Shown here: in pieces, positions 6,768-15,200 of the stretch
Position numbering within the stretch: position 1 is the first letter of the stretch
Layout of the letters: each line of letters starts with the position of its first letter
Source: CAYXEN01 sp964464035
GTDB lineage: Bacteria > Krumholzibacteriota > Krumholzibacteriia > WVZY01
Assembly: GCA_964464035.1 (NCBI GenBank)
Contig: CAYXEN010000045.1
Location: 1 to 22,780 of the forward strand
Direction of reading: 5' to 3'
Length of the DNA stretch: 22,780 nucleotides
Position numbers and translations under genes: made by a program
Notes under the pieces: model-generated
Told to the model about the DNA's origin: nothing
What the model saw: only the letters and a program-made list of their open reading frames with translations
Database searches by the model: none

Positions 6768-8543
6768 TTGTCCCTTCAAGAACACTACAAGATAATACAG
6801 ATGATCGGCAAAGGGGGGACCGCCGTCCTCTACAAGGGGATACAAACGTCCCTGGACAGAACCGTCGCCATCAAGGAGCTCCACCAGCACCTGATCGGAG
6901 ACGAGAACTTCACGCGCCGGTTCATCCTCGAAGCCAAGGCCGCGGCCAGCCTCGACCACGAGAACATCGTCCACGTCATCGACTTCGGAAAATCGGGAGA
7001 GAACTACCGGATAATAATGGAATTCGTCGAGGGGCGAAGTCTCAAGGAAGTACTGGGCTGGCGAAAGAAGATTCCCCTGGACCAGGCGCTGGCGATCGCT
7101 TACCAGGTCTGCCTCGGGCTCGAGCACGCCCATTCCAAGGGGATAGTGCACCGCGACATAAAGCCCGGAAACATAATGATAACGAACTATGGGAGGGTCA
7201 AGATAACCGACTTCGGGCTCGCCAAGCTCACCCAGGGCTCGTCCGGCCACACCGTGGCGGAGTCGATTCTGGGCACCCCGCTCTACATGTCTCCCGAGCA
7301 GGCCTACGGCGAGAGCGTGGACATGAGAAGCGACCTGTTCTCACTGGGAACGGTGCTCTACGAGATGCTCACAGGCGAACAACCCTTCTACGGCGAAAAC
7401 TGCATGGGAATCATCACCAACATCATACAGTGCAACATCGATCCGCCTTCGACCGAAGACGAGAACATCCCCGACGAGGTCGATGCGATCGTGCTTCGCG
7501 CCTTGGAGAAGCAACGCGACCGCCGCTACCAGAGCGCGGCCGAGTTCAGGCGGGCGATCGAGGGCTACCTCGGCCTCGTGAGACTCAAAAGGGCCGAGGA
7601 GAAACTGCCCGGGCTCCTCATCGACAACGACAAGACCAGCGTCATGGGCAAGGATCAGTCGACCACGAGCCGCATCCGGAGGAGAAGGCGAAGGATCCGA
7701 TCGGCCCTGGCGGCCGCCGGCCTTTCGATCCTGGCTGCCGGCCTTGCATTTCACTACGACATGATCACCGATATCTTCATCGGCGGACACGCCGAAGAGG
7801 GCATGGGAAGGGCGCCGCTCGTAATGGAGAGCCGATTGGGGATCGGGGCACCGCCGATTTTTCCAAGCCACCCGACCGATTCGCTCGGCTCTGCATCCAT
7901 GCCGGCCGCCGTCGACGCGGCAAGGCCGGATTCCGCGGCGAGGAACCAACCGGTCGCGCAAGCGATTCTCGTCCCCCAATCCGACGACAGCTCGGAAGCG
8001 ATCGCGGACACGTCGATGAAGACTTCAAAGGCAAACGAGGCGCAACCCGCCCGCGACGGTGAAGGTGCGAAAAGTGCAAGCGACGAAGCCGTGCAAAAGC
8101 CGGTGCCCGAAGTTCGTAAAGGCTGGCTCTCGGTCACCGTCGACCCTTGGGCCGAGATATTCGTGGACGGACGTTACCGCATGGACTCCCCAACGAGCTC
8201 TCCCCTCACGTTGACCGCGGGAAGACATACACTCGAATGCCGCAATCCCCAGTACGAGACCTACAGGGAGGAATTGCACATAACGGCCGGCGAGCTTTCG
8301 CGGCGTTCCATAAAGCTCAAGAAGCTGGAGGGCGAGATAAGGCTGTTCACGCAACCCGGAGCCGAATTCTACGTCGATGGAATACTCGTGGGGGTCACGC
8401 CGATGGCGGATCCCATCACGGTGGATGCAGGCAGGCATCAACTCACCTTGAAAAAGGCGGGATTCAACACGTGGACATCTGAAGTCACGGTGGAAGCCAA
8501 GAAGAGCATCCCGTTAAGAATAACCCTCAGCCCCAAGTTCTAA
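6768..8543 (+). CDS. Membrane Ser/Thr protein kinase with PEGA repeats
   Basis: The 591-aa protein is a Hanks-type kinase with all core residues: glycine loop GKGGTAVLYKG (14-24), Lys36, helix-C Glu55, HRDIKPGN (128-135), DFG (148-150) and SPE (175-177). An Arg-rich stop-transfer segment (~302-311) precedes one membrane span (~312-329), which places residues ~330-591 outside the cytoplasm. That part has a low-complexity linker (~340-450) and two PEGA domains (~453-517 and ~522-587) that may sense or bind the envelope. The chosen start is TTG at 6768 with GAGG 5 nt upstream; an earlier in-frame ATG (6714) would overlap the phosphoesterase gene by 47 nt. The gene ends in a 30-bp antiparallel overlap with the GT9 gene. 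It is the last gene of the sigma-54-type operon with FHA and phosphoesterase. Confidence 0.95.
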   Translation: MSLQEHYKIIQMIGKGGTAVLYKGIQTSLDRTVAIKELHQHLIGDENFTRRFILEAKAAASLDHENIVHVIDFGKSGENYRIIMEFVEGRSLKEVLGWRKKIPLDQALAIAYQVCLGLEHAHSKGIVHRDIKPGNIMITNYGRVKITDFGLAKLTQGSSGHTVAESILGTPLYMSPEQAYGESVDMRSDLFSLGTVLYEMLTGEQPFYGENCMGIITNIIQCNIDPPSTEDENIPDEVDAIVLRALEKQRDRRYQSAAEFRRAIEGYLGLVRLKRAEEKLPGLLIDNDKTSVMGKDQSTTSRIRRRRRRIRSALAAAGLSILAAGLAFHYDMITDIFIGGHAEEGMGRAPLVMESRLGIGAPPIFPSHPTDSLGSASMPAAVDAARPDSAARNQPVAQAILVPQSDDSSEAIADTSMKTSKANEAQPARDGEGAKSASDEAVQKPVPEVRKGWLSVTVDPWAEIFVDGRYRMDSPTSSPLTLTAGRHTLECRNPQYETYREELHITAGELSRRSIKLKKLEGEIRLFTQPGAEFYVDGILVGVTPMADPITVDAGRHQLTLKKAGFNTWTSEVTVEAKKSIPLRITLSPKF

Positions 8544-9629
8544 ATCGAGCAACCTGGCCGCTTCTACGAAGACCGTGCGCGCATCCAGCTCGCGGAGAAT
8601 TCCCTCCGGTGCCCTCACGAAGTGGAGATTCCCGCACCGGGGCGCCCAGCGCGAGGGGTCGGTCGGCCCGAAAACCGCCAGCGTCCTTGCCCCGGCCGCG
8701 GCGGCGAGATGCATGACACCGGTGTCGTTGCAAAGCACGAGATCGCTACGCTTCAGGATCGCCGCCACCCGCCCTATGGTTTCGTTTCGCACGACACGAA
8801 TATCCAGAGAGCACTTCCTCGCGAACTTTGCCGCCTCCTCCCTGTCCCTCGGTCCCTCCACCAGCAGGACACGGGCGGTTGCGAGTTTCCCGATCCGATC
8901 CGCGACTTCGGCGAAGCGCTCGGCTCCCCATATGTTCTCCCTCTTCCCCGCCCCCGGATGGACCGCCAGCAGGATGCATCCATCCTTTGCGAACTCCGCG
9001 GCTACCCCGTCCGCCCAGGCCGCGTCGGCGGCCGAAGGCACGAAGACGGGCGCGAGGTCATCCGTGCGGATGCCGAGGGCCGCCAGAGGATAAAGATTGT
9101 GCTCGGTCTCGCTCATCCCTTCCAGGGCTTCGCGCGAAGGCAGCGGGAGCTCGAAGTGAAAGAACGCCTTGCTCAGGGAATGCCCGAACGGCTTCGACGT
9201 CGAGCCGACCCTGAACGTGGCGCCCGAGAGGAAGGCCAGCAGAACGCTCGTGAAGGAGAAAGACGACGTATGAAGCACTATGGCCAGGTCGAAACGCTCC
9301 GCCCTCAGCCTTCGGACGAGGCGTACGTGGCCGGCCGGGTTCTTCTTGTCGAAGACGAAGACCTCGTCGACGTAGGGGTTGTTGGCGAGGACCCCGCCGT
9401 TCAGCCTGGAAGCCACGACTCCGATCCTCACGCCGGGGAAGGTTTCCTTGATGGCCCTGAAGGCAGGGACGGCGAGAAGCATGTCCCCCATCTGGTGGTG
9501 CTGGCGGATCACCAGGATACGCCTCACGGGAGCGGCCAACAGCTCGTCGCGCCCTACCTTCCTCGTCTCGACCAGTCCGGTAAGAAGCCGGACGAGCATT
9601 CTTTTCGTGCTTCTCTCCAGTTTTCTCAC
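8514..9629 (-). CDS. Glycosyltransferase family 9 (heptosyltransferase-like)
   Basis: The 371-aa GT-B enzyme is of the WaaC/WaaF/RfaF type, which transfers heptose or a related sugar to lipopolysaccharide core or another glycolipid at the inner membrane face. Visible features are the N-terminal RQHHQMGDMLLAVPAFRAIK region (43-62), the mid-protein VHPGAGKRENIW (223-234) and the C-terminal sugar-nucleotide signature NDTGVMHLAAAAG (301-313) followed by FGPTDPSRWAP (320-330). Length is normal for the family. The start is GTG at 9629 with a weak GGGGGA upstream; an internal ATG (residue 11) is an alternative. It runs convergently into the kinase gene with a 30-bp overlap. It has no other LPS gene nearby, so its acceptor cannot be assigned. 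Confidence 0.93.
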   Translation of the reverse strand: MRKLERSTKRMLVRLLTGLVETRKVGRDELLAAPVRRILVIRQHHQMGDMLLAVPAFRAIKETFPGVRIGVVASRLNGGVLANNPYVDEVFVFDKKNPAGHVRLVRRLRAERFDLAIVLHTSSFSFTSVLLAFLSGATFRVGSTSKPFGHSLSKAFFHFELPLPSREALEGMSETEHNLYPLAALGIRTDDLAPVFVPSAADAAWADGVAAEFAKDGCILLAVHPGAGKRENIWGAERFAEVADRIGKLATARVLLVEGPRDREEAAKFARKCSLDIRVVRNETIGRVAAILKRSDLVLCNDTGVMHLAAAAGARTLAVFGPTDPSRWAPRCGNLHFVRAPEGILRELDARTVFVEAARLLDLELGAEGYS

Positions 9630-9692
9630 AGGTTCCCCCGTCGGTTTTCAATACTATTGGAGGATCGAGAAGGAACTATTCGGGACCGGGGC

Positions 9693-9720
9693 GGTATAAT
9701 ACAGCATTGCAGAGAGTGAA
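9693..9720 (-). promoter_or_regulatory. Weak candidate promoter for the GT9 gene
   Basis: On the minus strand TTCACT (9720-9715) and TATACC (9698-9693) are 16 nt apart, about 64 nt before the GTG start. The match is modest. The same spot reads TATAAT on the plus strand (9695-9700) without a good -35 box. Confidence 0.3.
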
Positions 9721-9744
9721 TACGCGAAGGCCGATTCATGCAAA

Positions 9745-9764
9745 GGGGCGATCCGAGTCGCCCC
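9745..9764 (-). terminator. Hairpin terminator after rsgA
   Basis: GGGGCGA (9745-9751) and TCGCCCC (9758-9764) form a perfect 7-bp GC-rich stem with a 6-nt loop, 23 nt after the rsgA stop. In the rsgA direction it is followed by TTTGCAT, a short U-tract. In the opposite direction it is followed by CTTGTTTT. It most likely ends rsgA transcription. Confidence 0.55.
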
Positions 9765-9786
9765 CTTGTTTTGCCCACCTCGGGCC

Positions 9787-10716
9787 TCATGAGCGTCTTT
9801 TCGCCGACGCCCGCAATTCGTCGAGCATTTCCATGTAACTCCCATAGCGGGATTGGAAAACCATTCCCCTCTCAACGGCATCCTTGACCGCACAGTCGGG
9901 CTCGTGCGAATGCGTGCAGGGGTTGAAACGGCAATCCGCCGCGTAGGTCTCGAACTCGGGAAAACACTCCTGCAGCTCGATTTCGCTGTCCCCCGGGAAG
10001 CCGAAAGCCTGGATGCCGGGCGTGTCAGCTATGTATCCCCCTTCCACCCGGTACAGCTCCGAGAAGGAAGTCGTATGCCTTCCCCTGCCGGTTTTCCTCG
10101 CCACGTCCCTCACCCGCAGGTCCAGCCCCGGGGCTATGCGCATGAGCAACGAGCTCTTCCCGACCCCGGACTGCCCGACGAAGGCGTATATGCCGCCGCG
10201 AAGCTCGCTTTTCACTTCATCGACCCCGTCACCGTCCACGGCGCTCGTGCATATCACACGGTACCCGCACGAGTCATAGAGACGGATGAAATCATCGATC
10301 ACCGCCGGTTCCCGCCTGCAAAGGTCCACCTTGTTGAGGATGATGCATGATCGGATTCCTCCCCTCTCGGCCGAGACGAGCACTCTGTCGATGAAACCGT
10401 AGTGGAACTTCGGGGATTCCACCGAGGAGACCACGAAAAGCAGGTCGAGGTTGGCGACGATCATTTTCTCGCTTCCCTCTCTCCATGCGTCGGCTCTCGA
10501 GAGAAAGCACCTGCGCGGCATCACTTCCTCGATCACGCCTCCGCCCTCTCTCACCGGCTTGACCTTGACGCGATCGCCGGCCACGACCCTGAAACCTTCC
10601 TCCCGTTTGCGGAACCTGCCGGGCAGGGCGCACGAGAGGACTTCCTCTCCAACCTGGACCCAGACTTCCCCGCCCGTGACCCTGATCACGAGACCTGCTT
10701 CTTGGTTTTTCTCCAT
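9787..10716 (-). CDS. rsgA: Ribosome small subunit-dependent GTPase RsgA (YjeQ)
   Basis: The 309-aa circularly permuted GTPase helps late 30S ribosome maturation. An N-terminal OB-fold (~8-75) is followed by GTPase motifs in permuted order: NKVD (G4, 128-131), GQSGVGKS (G1, 181-188), RGRHTT (G2 region, 211-216) and DTPG (G3, 231-234). The C-terminal zinc finger is C262-x4-C267-x-H269-x5-C275, exactly the YjeQ pattern. Length is in the normal range. The start is ATG at 10716; the ribosome binding site is weak. It is divergent from ptsN, with 129 nt between them. Upstream, TTGGAA and TATTAT boxes are present on the minus strand but with a short 15-nt spacer. It is followed by a terminator hairpin and so is probably monocistronic. 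Confidence 0.97.
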   Translation of the reverse strand: MEKNQEAGLVIRVTGGEVWVQVGEEVLSCALPGRFRKREEGFRVVAGDRVKVKPVREGGGVIEEVMPRRCFLSRADAWREGSEKMIVANLDLLFVVSSVESPKFHYGFIDRVLVSAERGGIRSCIILNKVDLCRREPAVIDDFIRLYDSCGYRVICTSAVDGDGVDEVKSELRGGIYAFVGQSGVGKSSLLMRIAPGLDLRVRDVARKTGRGRHTTSFSELYRVEGGYIADTPGIQAFGFPGDSEIELQECFPEFETYAADCRFNPCTHSHEPDCAVKDAVERGMVFQSRYGSYMEMLDELRASAKRRS

Positions 10717-10767
10717 ATCTCAATAGGTGGTCCAACGAGTAAGAAGACGATTTTCTTCATTTTGTTA

Positions 10768-10796
10768 TTGAGAATAATAGCAATTCCTGATATTTT
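10768..10796 (+). promoter_or_regulatory. Sigma-70-type promoter of the ptsN-zinc ribbon unit
   Basis: TTGAGA (10768-10773) and TATTTT (10791-10796) are separated by 17 nt in an AT-rich stretch between the divergent rsgA and ptsN genes. The start is expected near 10803, giving a leader of ~43 nt. Confidence 0.5.
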
Positions 10797-10845
10797 CCAA
10801 GAGGTAATTTGGGAAGCTCCTAGCACGTGAATCACCGGGTACAAG

Positions 10846-11304
10846 ATGCAGCCTGTAGAACTCGCTGAATATTTCCAAGAATCCCTTTGCATATTCGACC
10901 TCAAGGCAAGGGACAAGAAATCCGCCCTGGAAGAGATGGTCGATTACATAACGCGTGCCTGCAACCTCAAGGACAAAGGGATCATCCTCGAGATGCTTCT
11001 CAACAGGGAGAGCCTTGGAAGTACAGCGATAGGAAAAGGAGTGGCCTTTCCCCACGGTCGCACGCTCGCGATTCAGGAATTGACCATACTGTTCGCCTGC
11101 TCCAAGGAAGGAATCGATTTCGATTCGCTGGACAAGAAACCCACGCATCTTTTCTTCCTCACCATAGCTCCACCTCAGGACAAAGACAATCTCTACCTCC
11201 AGGTCCTGGGCAGTCTCGTCGAGTTGATCAAGAACGCATCGAGAAGGAAGAAGCTGATGCAAGTCACGAGCTTCCAGGAATTCAAAGAAGTGATAGGATC
11301 GTGA
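10846..11304 (+). CDS. ptsN: PTS EIIA type-2 domain protein (PtsN-like)
   Basis: The 152-aa stand-alone EIIA of the fructose/mannitol (nitrogen-PTS) type is a phosphocarrier whose family members mostly regulate other proteins instead of transporting sugar. The active-site His70 lies in FPHGRT (68-73), preceded by the family-typical LLNRESLGSTAIGKGVA (51-67). Length matches PtsN (~150-165 aa). No EI, HPr, transporter or rpoN gene is in the window, so the partner is unknown; sigma-54 linkage is a known context for ptsN elsewhere but is not seen directly here. ATG at 10846 has no clear ribosome binding site; an earlier GTG (10827) is out of frame. The next gene begins 6 nt after the stop. Confidence 0.92.
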   Translation: MQPVELAEYFQESLCIFDLKARDKKSALEEMVDYITRACNLKDKGIILEMLLNRESLGSTAIGKGVAFPHGRTLAIQELTILFACSKEGIDFDSLDKKPTHLFFLTIAPPQDKDNLYLQVLGSLVELIKNASRRKKLMQVTSFQEFKEVIGS

Positions 11305-11310
11305 TCGACA

Positions 11311-11655
11311 ATGAATGAACAAGTTCAACTGCTGGTTGCCCTCCAGGACTTGGATCTCATGATAAAAGAGGCGAAGGACAAGGACACTTCCTCGGAACTC
11401 AAGCACATGGGATTCAAACTGGACGGCGTGGCAAAGCTGCAGGAAGCGAGAGAAAACCTGGCCAAGAAGATCAAACCGCAACTGTTGAACCGCTACGAGA
11501 GGGTGGCGAAATCATACGAACGGGCGATAGTGCCCGTCACCGGTAATCTCTGCCTGGGTTGTTTCATCACCCTGCCCACTTCATATCATTCGCTGCAGAA
11601 CAAGAGCACAATTCTCACCTGCGAGAACTGCGGCAGGATGCTTTACTTCACCTGA
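11311..11655 (+). CDS. Short C4 zinc-ribbon protein (COG1579-like)
   Basis: The 114-aa protein has a helical N-terminal half (~1-70) and a zinc ribbon with Cys81-x2-Cys84 and Cys104-x2-Cys107, ending in CGRMLYF as in the COG1579/CT398 family. Family members are usually about 240 aa with a long antiparallel coiled coil, so this one is a compact form: most of the coiled coil is missing, while the ribbon is intact. The function of the family is poorly known, with nucleic-acid or protein contacts proposed. It begins 6 nt after ptsN without a clear ribosome binding site, so it may be translated by coupling. It converges with the lipoprotein gene 25 nt away; the gap contains only a small hairpin without a U-tract. 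Confidence 0.88.
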   Translation: MNEQVQLLVALQDLDLMIKEAKDKDTSSELKHMGFKLDGVAKLQEARENLAKKIKPQLLNRYERVAKSYERAIVPVTGNLCLGCFITLPTSYHSLQNKSTILTCENCGRMLYFT

Positions 11656-11680
11656 GCCCGCGGAGCCCCGGCTCTCTCCA

Positions 11681-12076
11681 TCACTCGGGTCTGCCGACGA
11701 CCTCCGGCAAGGAAGGCACGCTCACTTCACCGTTCTTTCTCCTCGAACGCACGTGAACGAAGTAGACCTTTCCCGTTTCGAGATTCTTCACCGTCACCGA
11801 GTGCGTCCCCTTGTTCACTTCGACCGGAGCCGGCAGATCGTTTTTCGACGAGAGCAACAGGCTGTTCGTCGAGACGTAGACGTTGTAACCGGCGAAATCC
11901 TTTTCCGGCTCGTCCGGGCTGGCCTTCCAACTCACCACGAGTGCACGGGCCGCCGGTTTGACCTCTACCGATGTCGGCGGAGAGAACCTGGTCACTTCGA
12001 CCATCTTGCCCCCGCCTCCCGTGCAGGCGCCCACGAAAAGCAGAATGGATGACAGAAGAAGCCTCTTCTTGATCAT
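11681..12076 (-). CDS. Fibronectin type III domain lipoprotein
   Basis: The 131-aa protein has a lipoprotein signal peptide: basic N-terminus (MIKKR), hydrophobic core and lipobox VGAC with Cys18 as the modified residue. Residues ~33-128 form one fibronectin type III-like beta sandwich, including the typical VVSWKASP and AGYNVYVST strands and a VYFVHVRS strand. It is likely anchored in the inner or outer membrane facing the periplasm or surface, where it could act in adhesion or protein binding; no enzyme motif is seen. The start is ATG at 12076 with AAGGGAGT (12088-12081) 4 nt upstream. It is divergent from the 1550-aa regulator and convergent with the zinc-ribbon gene. No neighbour explains its role. 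Confidence 0.88.
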   Translation of the reverse strand: MIKKRLLLSSILLFVGACTGGGGKMVEVTRFSPPTSVEVKPAARALVVSWKASPDEPEKDFAGYNVYVSTNSLLLSSKNDLPAPVEVNKGTHSVTVKNLETGKVYFVHVRSRRKNGEVSVPSLPEVVGRPE

Positions 12077-12167
12077 GCGGACTCCCTTCGCGAGGACTTC
12101 CCAGGAAAATCGTAACTCAATATATTCTAATCGATACCAGGCAATCCGCTTTCGTTCAAGAAAATAG

Positions 12168-12196
12168 TTGAAGCTGGCGGGGCATGGCCGTAAAAT
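12168..12196 (+). promoter_or_regulatory. Sigma-70-type promoter of the 1550-aa regulator
   Basis: TTGAAG (12168-12173) and TAAAAT (12191-12196) are 17 nt apart. The expected start is near 12203, with a leader of ~64 nt before ATG 12267. The -10 box lies within a perfect 15-bp palindrome. Confidence 0.6.
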
Positions 12197-12222
12197 AATT
12201 TTACCGGGTTAAAATACTTTAC
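12190..12222. promoter_or_regulatory. Tandem palindromic operator-like sites
   Basis: GTAAAATAATTTTAC (12190-12204) is a perfect 15-bp palindrome over the -10 box. A second, related 15-mer, GTTAAAATACTTTAC (12208-12222), matches it at 11 of 15 positions, with an 18-bp centre-to-centre distance (about two helical turns minus three bases). Binding here would block the start site. The binding protein is unknown; autoregulation is possible. Confidence 0.5.
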
Positions 12223-12266
12223 CTGTCACACCATTCAGCGGCGGATCCAAGGTGGTGATCTCATAG

Positions 12267-15200
12267 ATGGAGTCTTACCTGCCTCGACCCCGGCAAAAGA
12301 GCTTCCAGGAAGCCGGCAGGACGACGAGTACCGGCCCCTGGAAAATCACACCGAGAATCGATCCCGTAAGCGAAAAGAAATACTTGAGCTTCGTCCTGGA
12401 CGAGAAAGACAGCGCTCGCGTGCACCCCGACGTCTTGTCTTTCCGTGCACGCGCGGCGGACGCCATAGCGCCGGGGGGTTGCGCATCCATAATAGACATC
12501 TTCAGGGACAACGGCTCGATCGAGATCCTGACTCCATTCCTCGACCGGGTCACGCTCGCCGACCTGAAGCCCGGCGATGCGAAGGAGCTCCTGCAGTCGG
12601 TTCTCGAAGCATTGACACGTTTCGAAGCCTTCGATTTCAAACTGACCGACCTGTCGCTCGCCTCGCTGGGGAGGGACGTGGACGGGAGGTATCGCATCTT
12701 TCCGACCGCTTTCGTCCTTCCGCCCGAACACGAAGTCATTGCAACGGAAGAACCCGCGAGGAAAAAACGGGAGGATCGAGGCGGGCCGGCTGCAACCCTT
12801 TCCGCGCAATGCAGGTGTTTTCTCGACCTGCTGGACGATCTCGGCCCTCTGCTTTGCGGCAAGGACGGCACCGGAAGTTTCCCGGAGAAATCGAGGGCCG
12901 TTGCTGCGGCCGTGGATCGGGGTGACATTCGCCGTGCTTGCGAAGCATACCGCGAGCTCTTCGATTGCGAAATAGAACCCTACCTCGAGAAACTCGTCGA
13001 TCTCGAGCACCCCCGCGCAGTCGATTTGCAGGCGGCATGCGAGGCCGTGCTGGACGCGGCCTCCAAGGGAAGCTGCATCGTACTGGTCTCCGGGGGACCG
13101 CTGGCGGGAAAGACGACACTTCTTCGCATGCTGGCGGCTGAACTCTCCGCGTCCACGGAATGGAAATGCTCGCTTCCCACCGAGTGGGACCTCTTTCGCA
13201 AGGGGCGCAGGCGATCGTCGCCGTCGGCCGGTAAGCAGGCTTTTCTGGTCGACGACATCGAAGACAAGGCATTCGTGTATTCCTATCTCGCAGACCCCGC
13301 CCTCTTCGCCGATCTGCCTCCCGACACGCTGCTGGTCCTCAGCGTGGACAAGTCCTGCATGGACCGGACGACCGGAGAATTCATCGAAAAAATCGCGAAC
13401 GCATTGGGCGATCGCTTCTTCGAAGTGGCCCTCGAGCAGGCCGAGCCGCTCCCCGGACACGGCCGGGACAAGCGAGCCGGAGCCGGGGGCGGAAAGAAGA
13501 AAATCCCCGGGGATCCCGTGACTCGTTTGCTCTCTTCAACGGCTCAGTGCCTCATACCGAGTGAAGAAGCCCGTTCCCGGAGCGGACCCGGAAAGCTTCT
13601 CGAAGGGATCCTGGCCGGGATCAACGACGAGGAAAGACAATTGCTCGAGTTCATCTCCGTCACGAGATTGACGTTGCCCCTCCAACTTCTTCACTCCCTC
13701 TTTTCGCACGACGGCGAAAAACTTCCCTTCGCCGCGTATCATCTCCACGCCCTCGGCCTCATCGAAATCGAATACGCCTTCTTTCACCCCAAGAATTCAC
13801 TCTATGCGCTAGTGCGCCCGCGATACAACTCGATCGCCCGCCTGATCGACGCCGCGACTCCTTCGGCGAGGCGAAAGAACCTGTGCCGGACGCTCGCCGT
13901 GCTCTCGGAGGAGCTCGGTCCCGTCCCGCCCTTCCACTACCTGCGCAACCTCATCGAAGGGGACGAGAGAATCCAGGCGGCACGTTTCTGTCTCGATTAC
14001 TTGAAGAAGCACAAGGGAGCCCGACGCCCGTCCTTCTTTGCCCGCCTGGTGGACGAGCTTTTCGCCAAGGGCTATTTCACCTCGTTGCCATTTCCCGGGA
14101 GGGTGTTCATCCTCAGGGAACTCGCCGAAGACGCCTTGCTCACCGGCGACAAGGCGCGGGCGGAGGAATTGCTCCGGCGCGCCGTCGACATCATAGAAGA
14201 AGCCGGCTTCGACCGGCAGGTGAAGCACGCCGACCTGATCGTTTCCGTGTCGCGTGCTCTCGCCGACATCTGGGAATCCAAGGGCGGGTACAAGCGCGCA
14301 CTCGACCTGCTGACGAGGATGCGCAGGAGATTCCAAACGTGCCTTCCCCTCCCCGACCAGGCCGGGCTCATGAACGACATAGGGTGGCTCCAGTACCGTC
14401 TCGGGGACTACGACAAGTCGATCGAATCCTGCAGGCTCAGCCTCACCTCTTTGAACGCGGGGCAGTACCCGCTGGTCGTGGCGCAGGCGCTGAACATCAT
14501 GGGCGTCGTCCACTTCAACACGAGTCGATACGACGAAGCGATCTCGTACTACGAACAGAGCGCCTACCTCCGAGAACAGGGCAAGGACTACAACGCCCTC
14601 TCGGCCAGCTTCAACAACATGGCGCTCGCATACCAAACCAAGGGCGAGTACGAGAAAGCCTTCGACTACTACAACAGGAGTCTCGAGATCAAGAGGAAAC
14701 AGAACAACCTCGCCGGCATAGCCGCCGGCGATCTCAACCTCGCGCTTCTCTACCTCGAGATGCACAACTTCTCCGAGGCCGAAAAGAAATGCCGGGAAAG
14801 CCTGAGACTGAGCAAGCAAGTCGGAAACACGCAGTTGACCGCCGAGAACTTGAGCACGCTCGGGGACATCGCCCTCATGCGCGGGCGATTCGAAGAAGCG
14901 GAGAAGCAGTACCGCGACTCGCTGGAACTCTGCCGCAAGCTCGAAACGATAAACGAGGAAATGGGCGCCCTGCGGCGCCTCTCCAATCTCTACCTGATGC
15001 GGAAGAAATACGCGACGGCCCGCAAATGCATCACCCGGGCCGCCGAGCTGGCCAAGCGCATCGGCTCGGAATTCGAGACGGCCCAGATCGATCTCATCCT
15101 GGGGGAACTCGAGTACACGCAGAAGAGGACCGATCAGGCCCTGGAACATTACGAGAAGGCGGCCAGCGCGTTCACGACCCTCGCCAAGTACCGCAAGGCC

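Noticed and set aside
8622..9719. Long plus-strand open frame opposite GT9
   Set aside because: It is antisense to a complete GT9 gene with conserved motifs; its translation is Arg- and His-rich with no recognisable fold.
11656..11680. Bidirectional terminator between zinc-ribbon and lipoprotein genes
   Set aside because: The GAGC/GCTC stem is only 4-5 bp and has no U-tract on either side.
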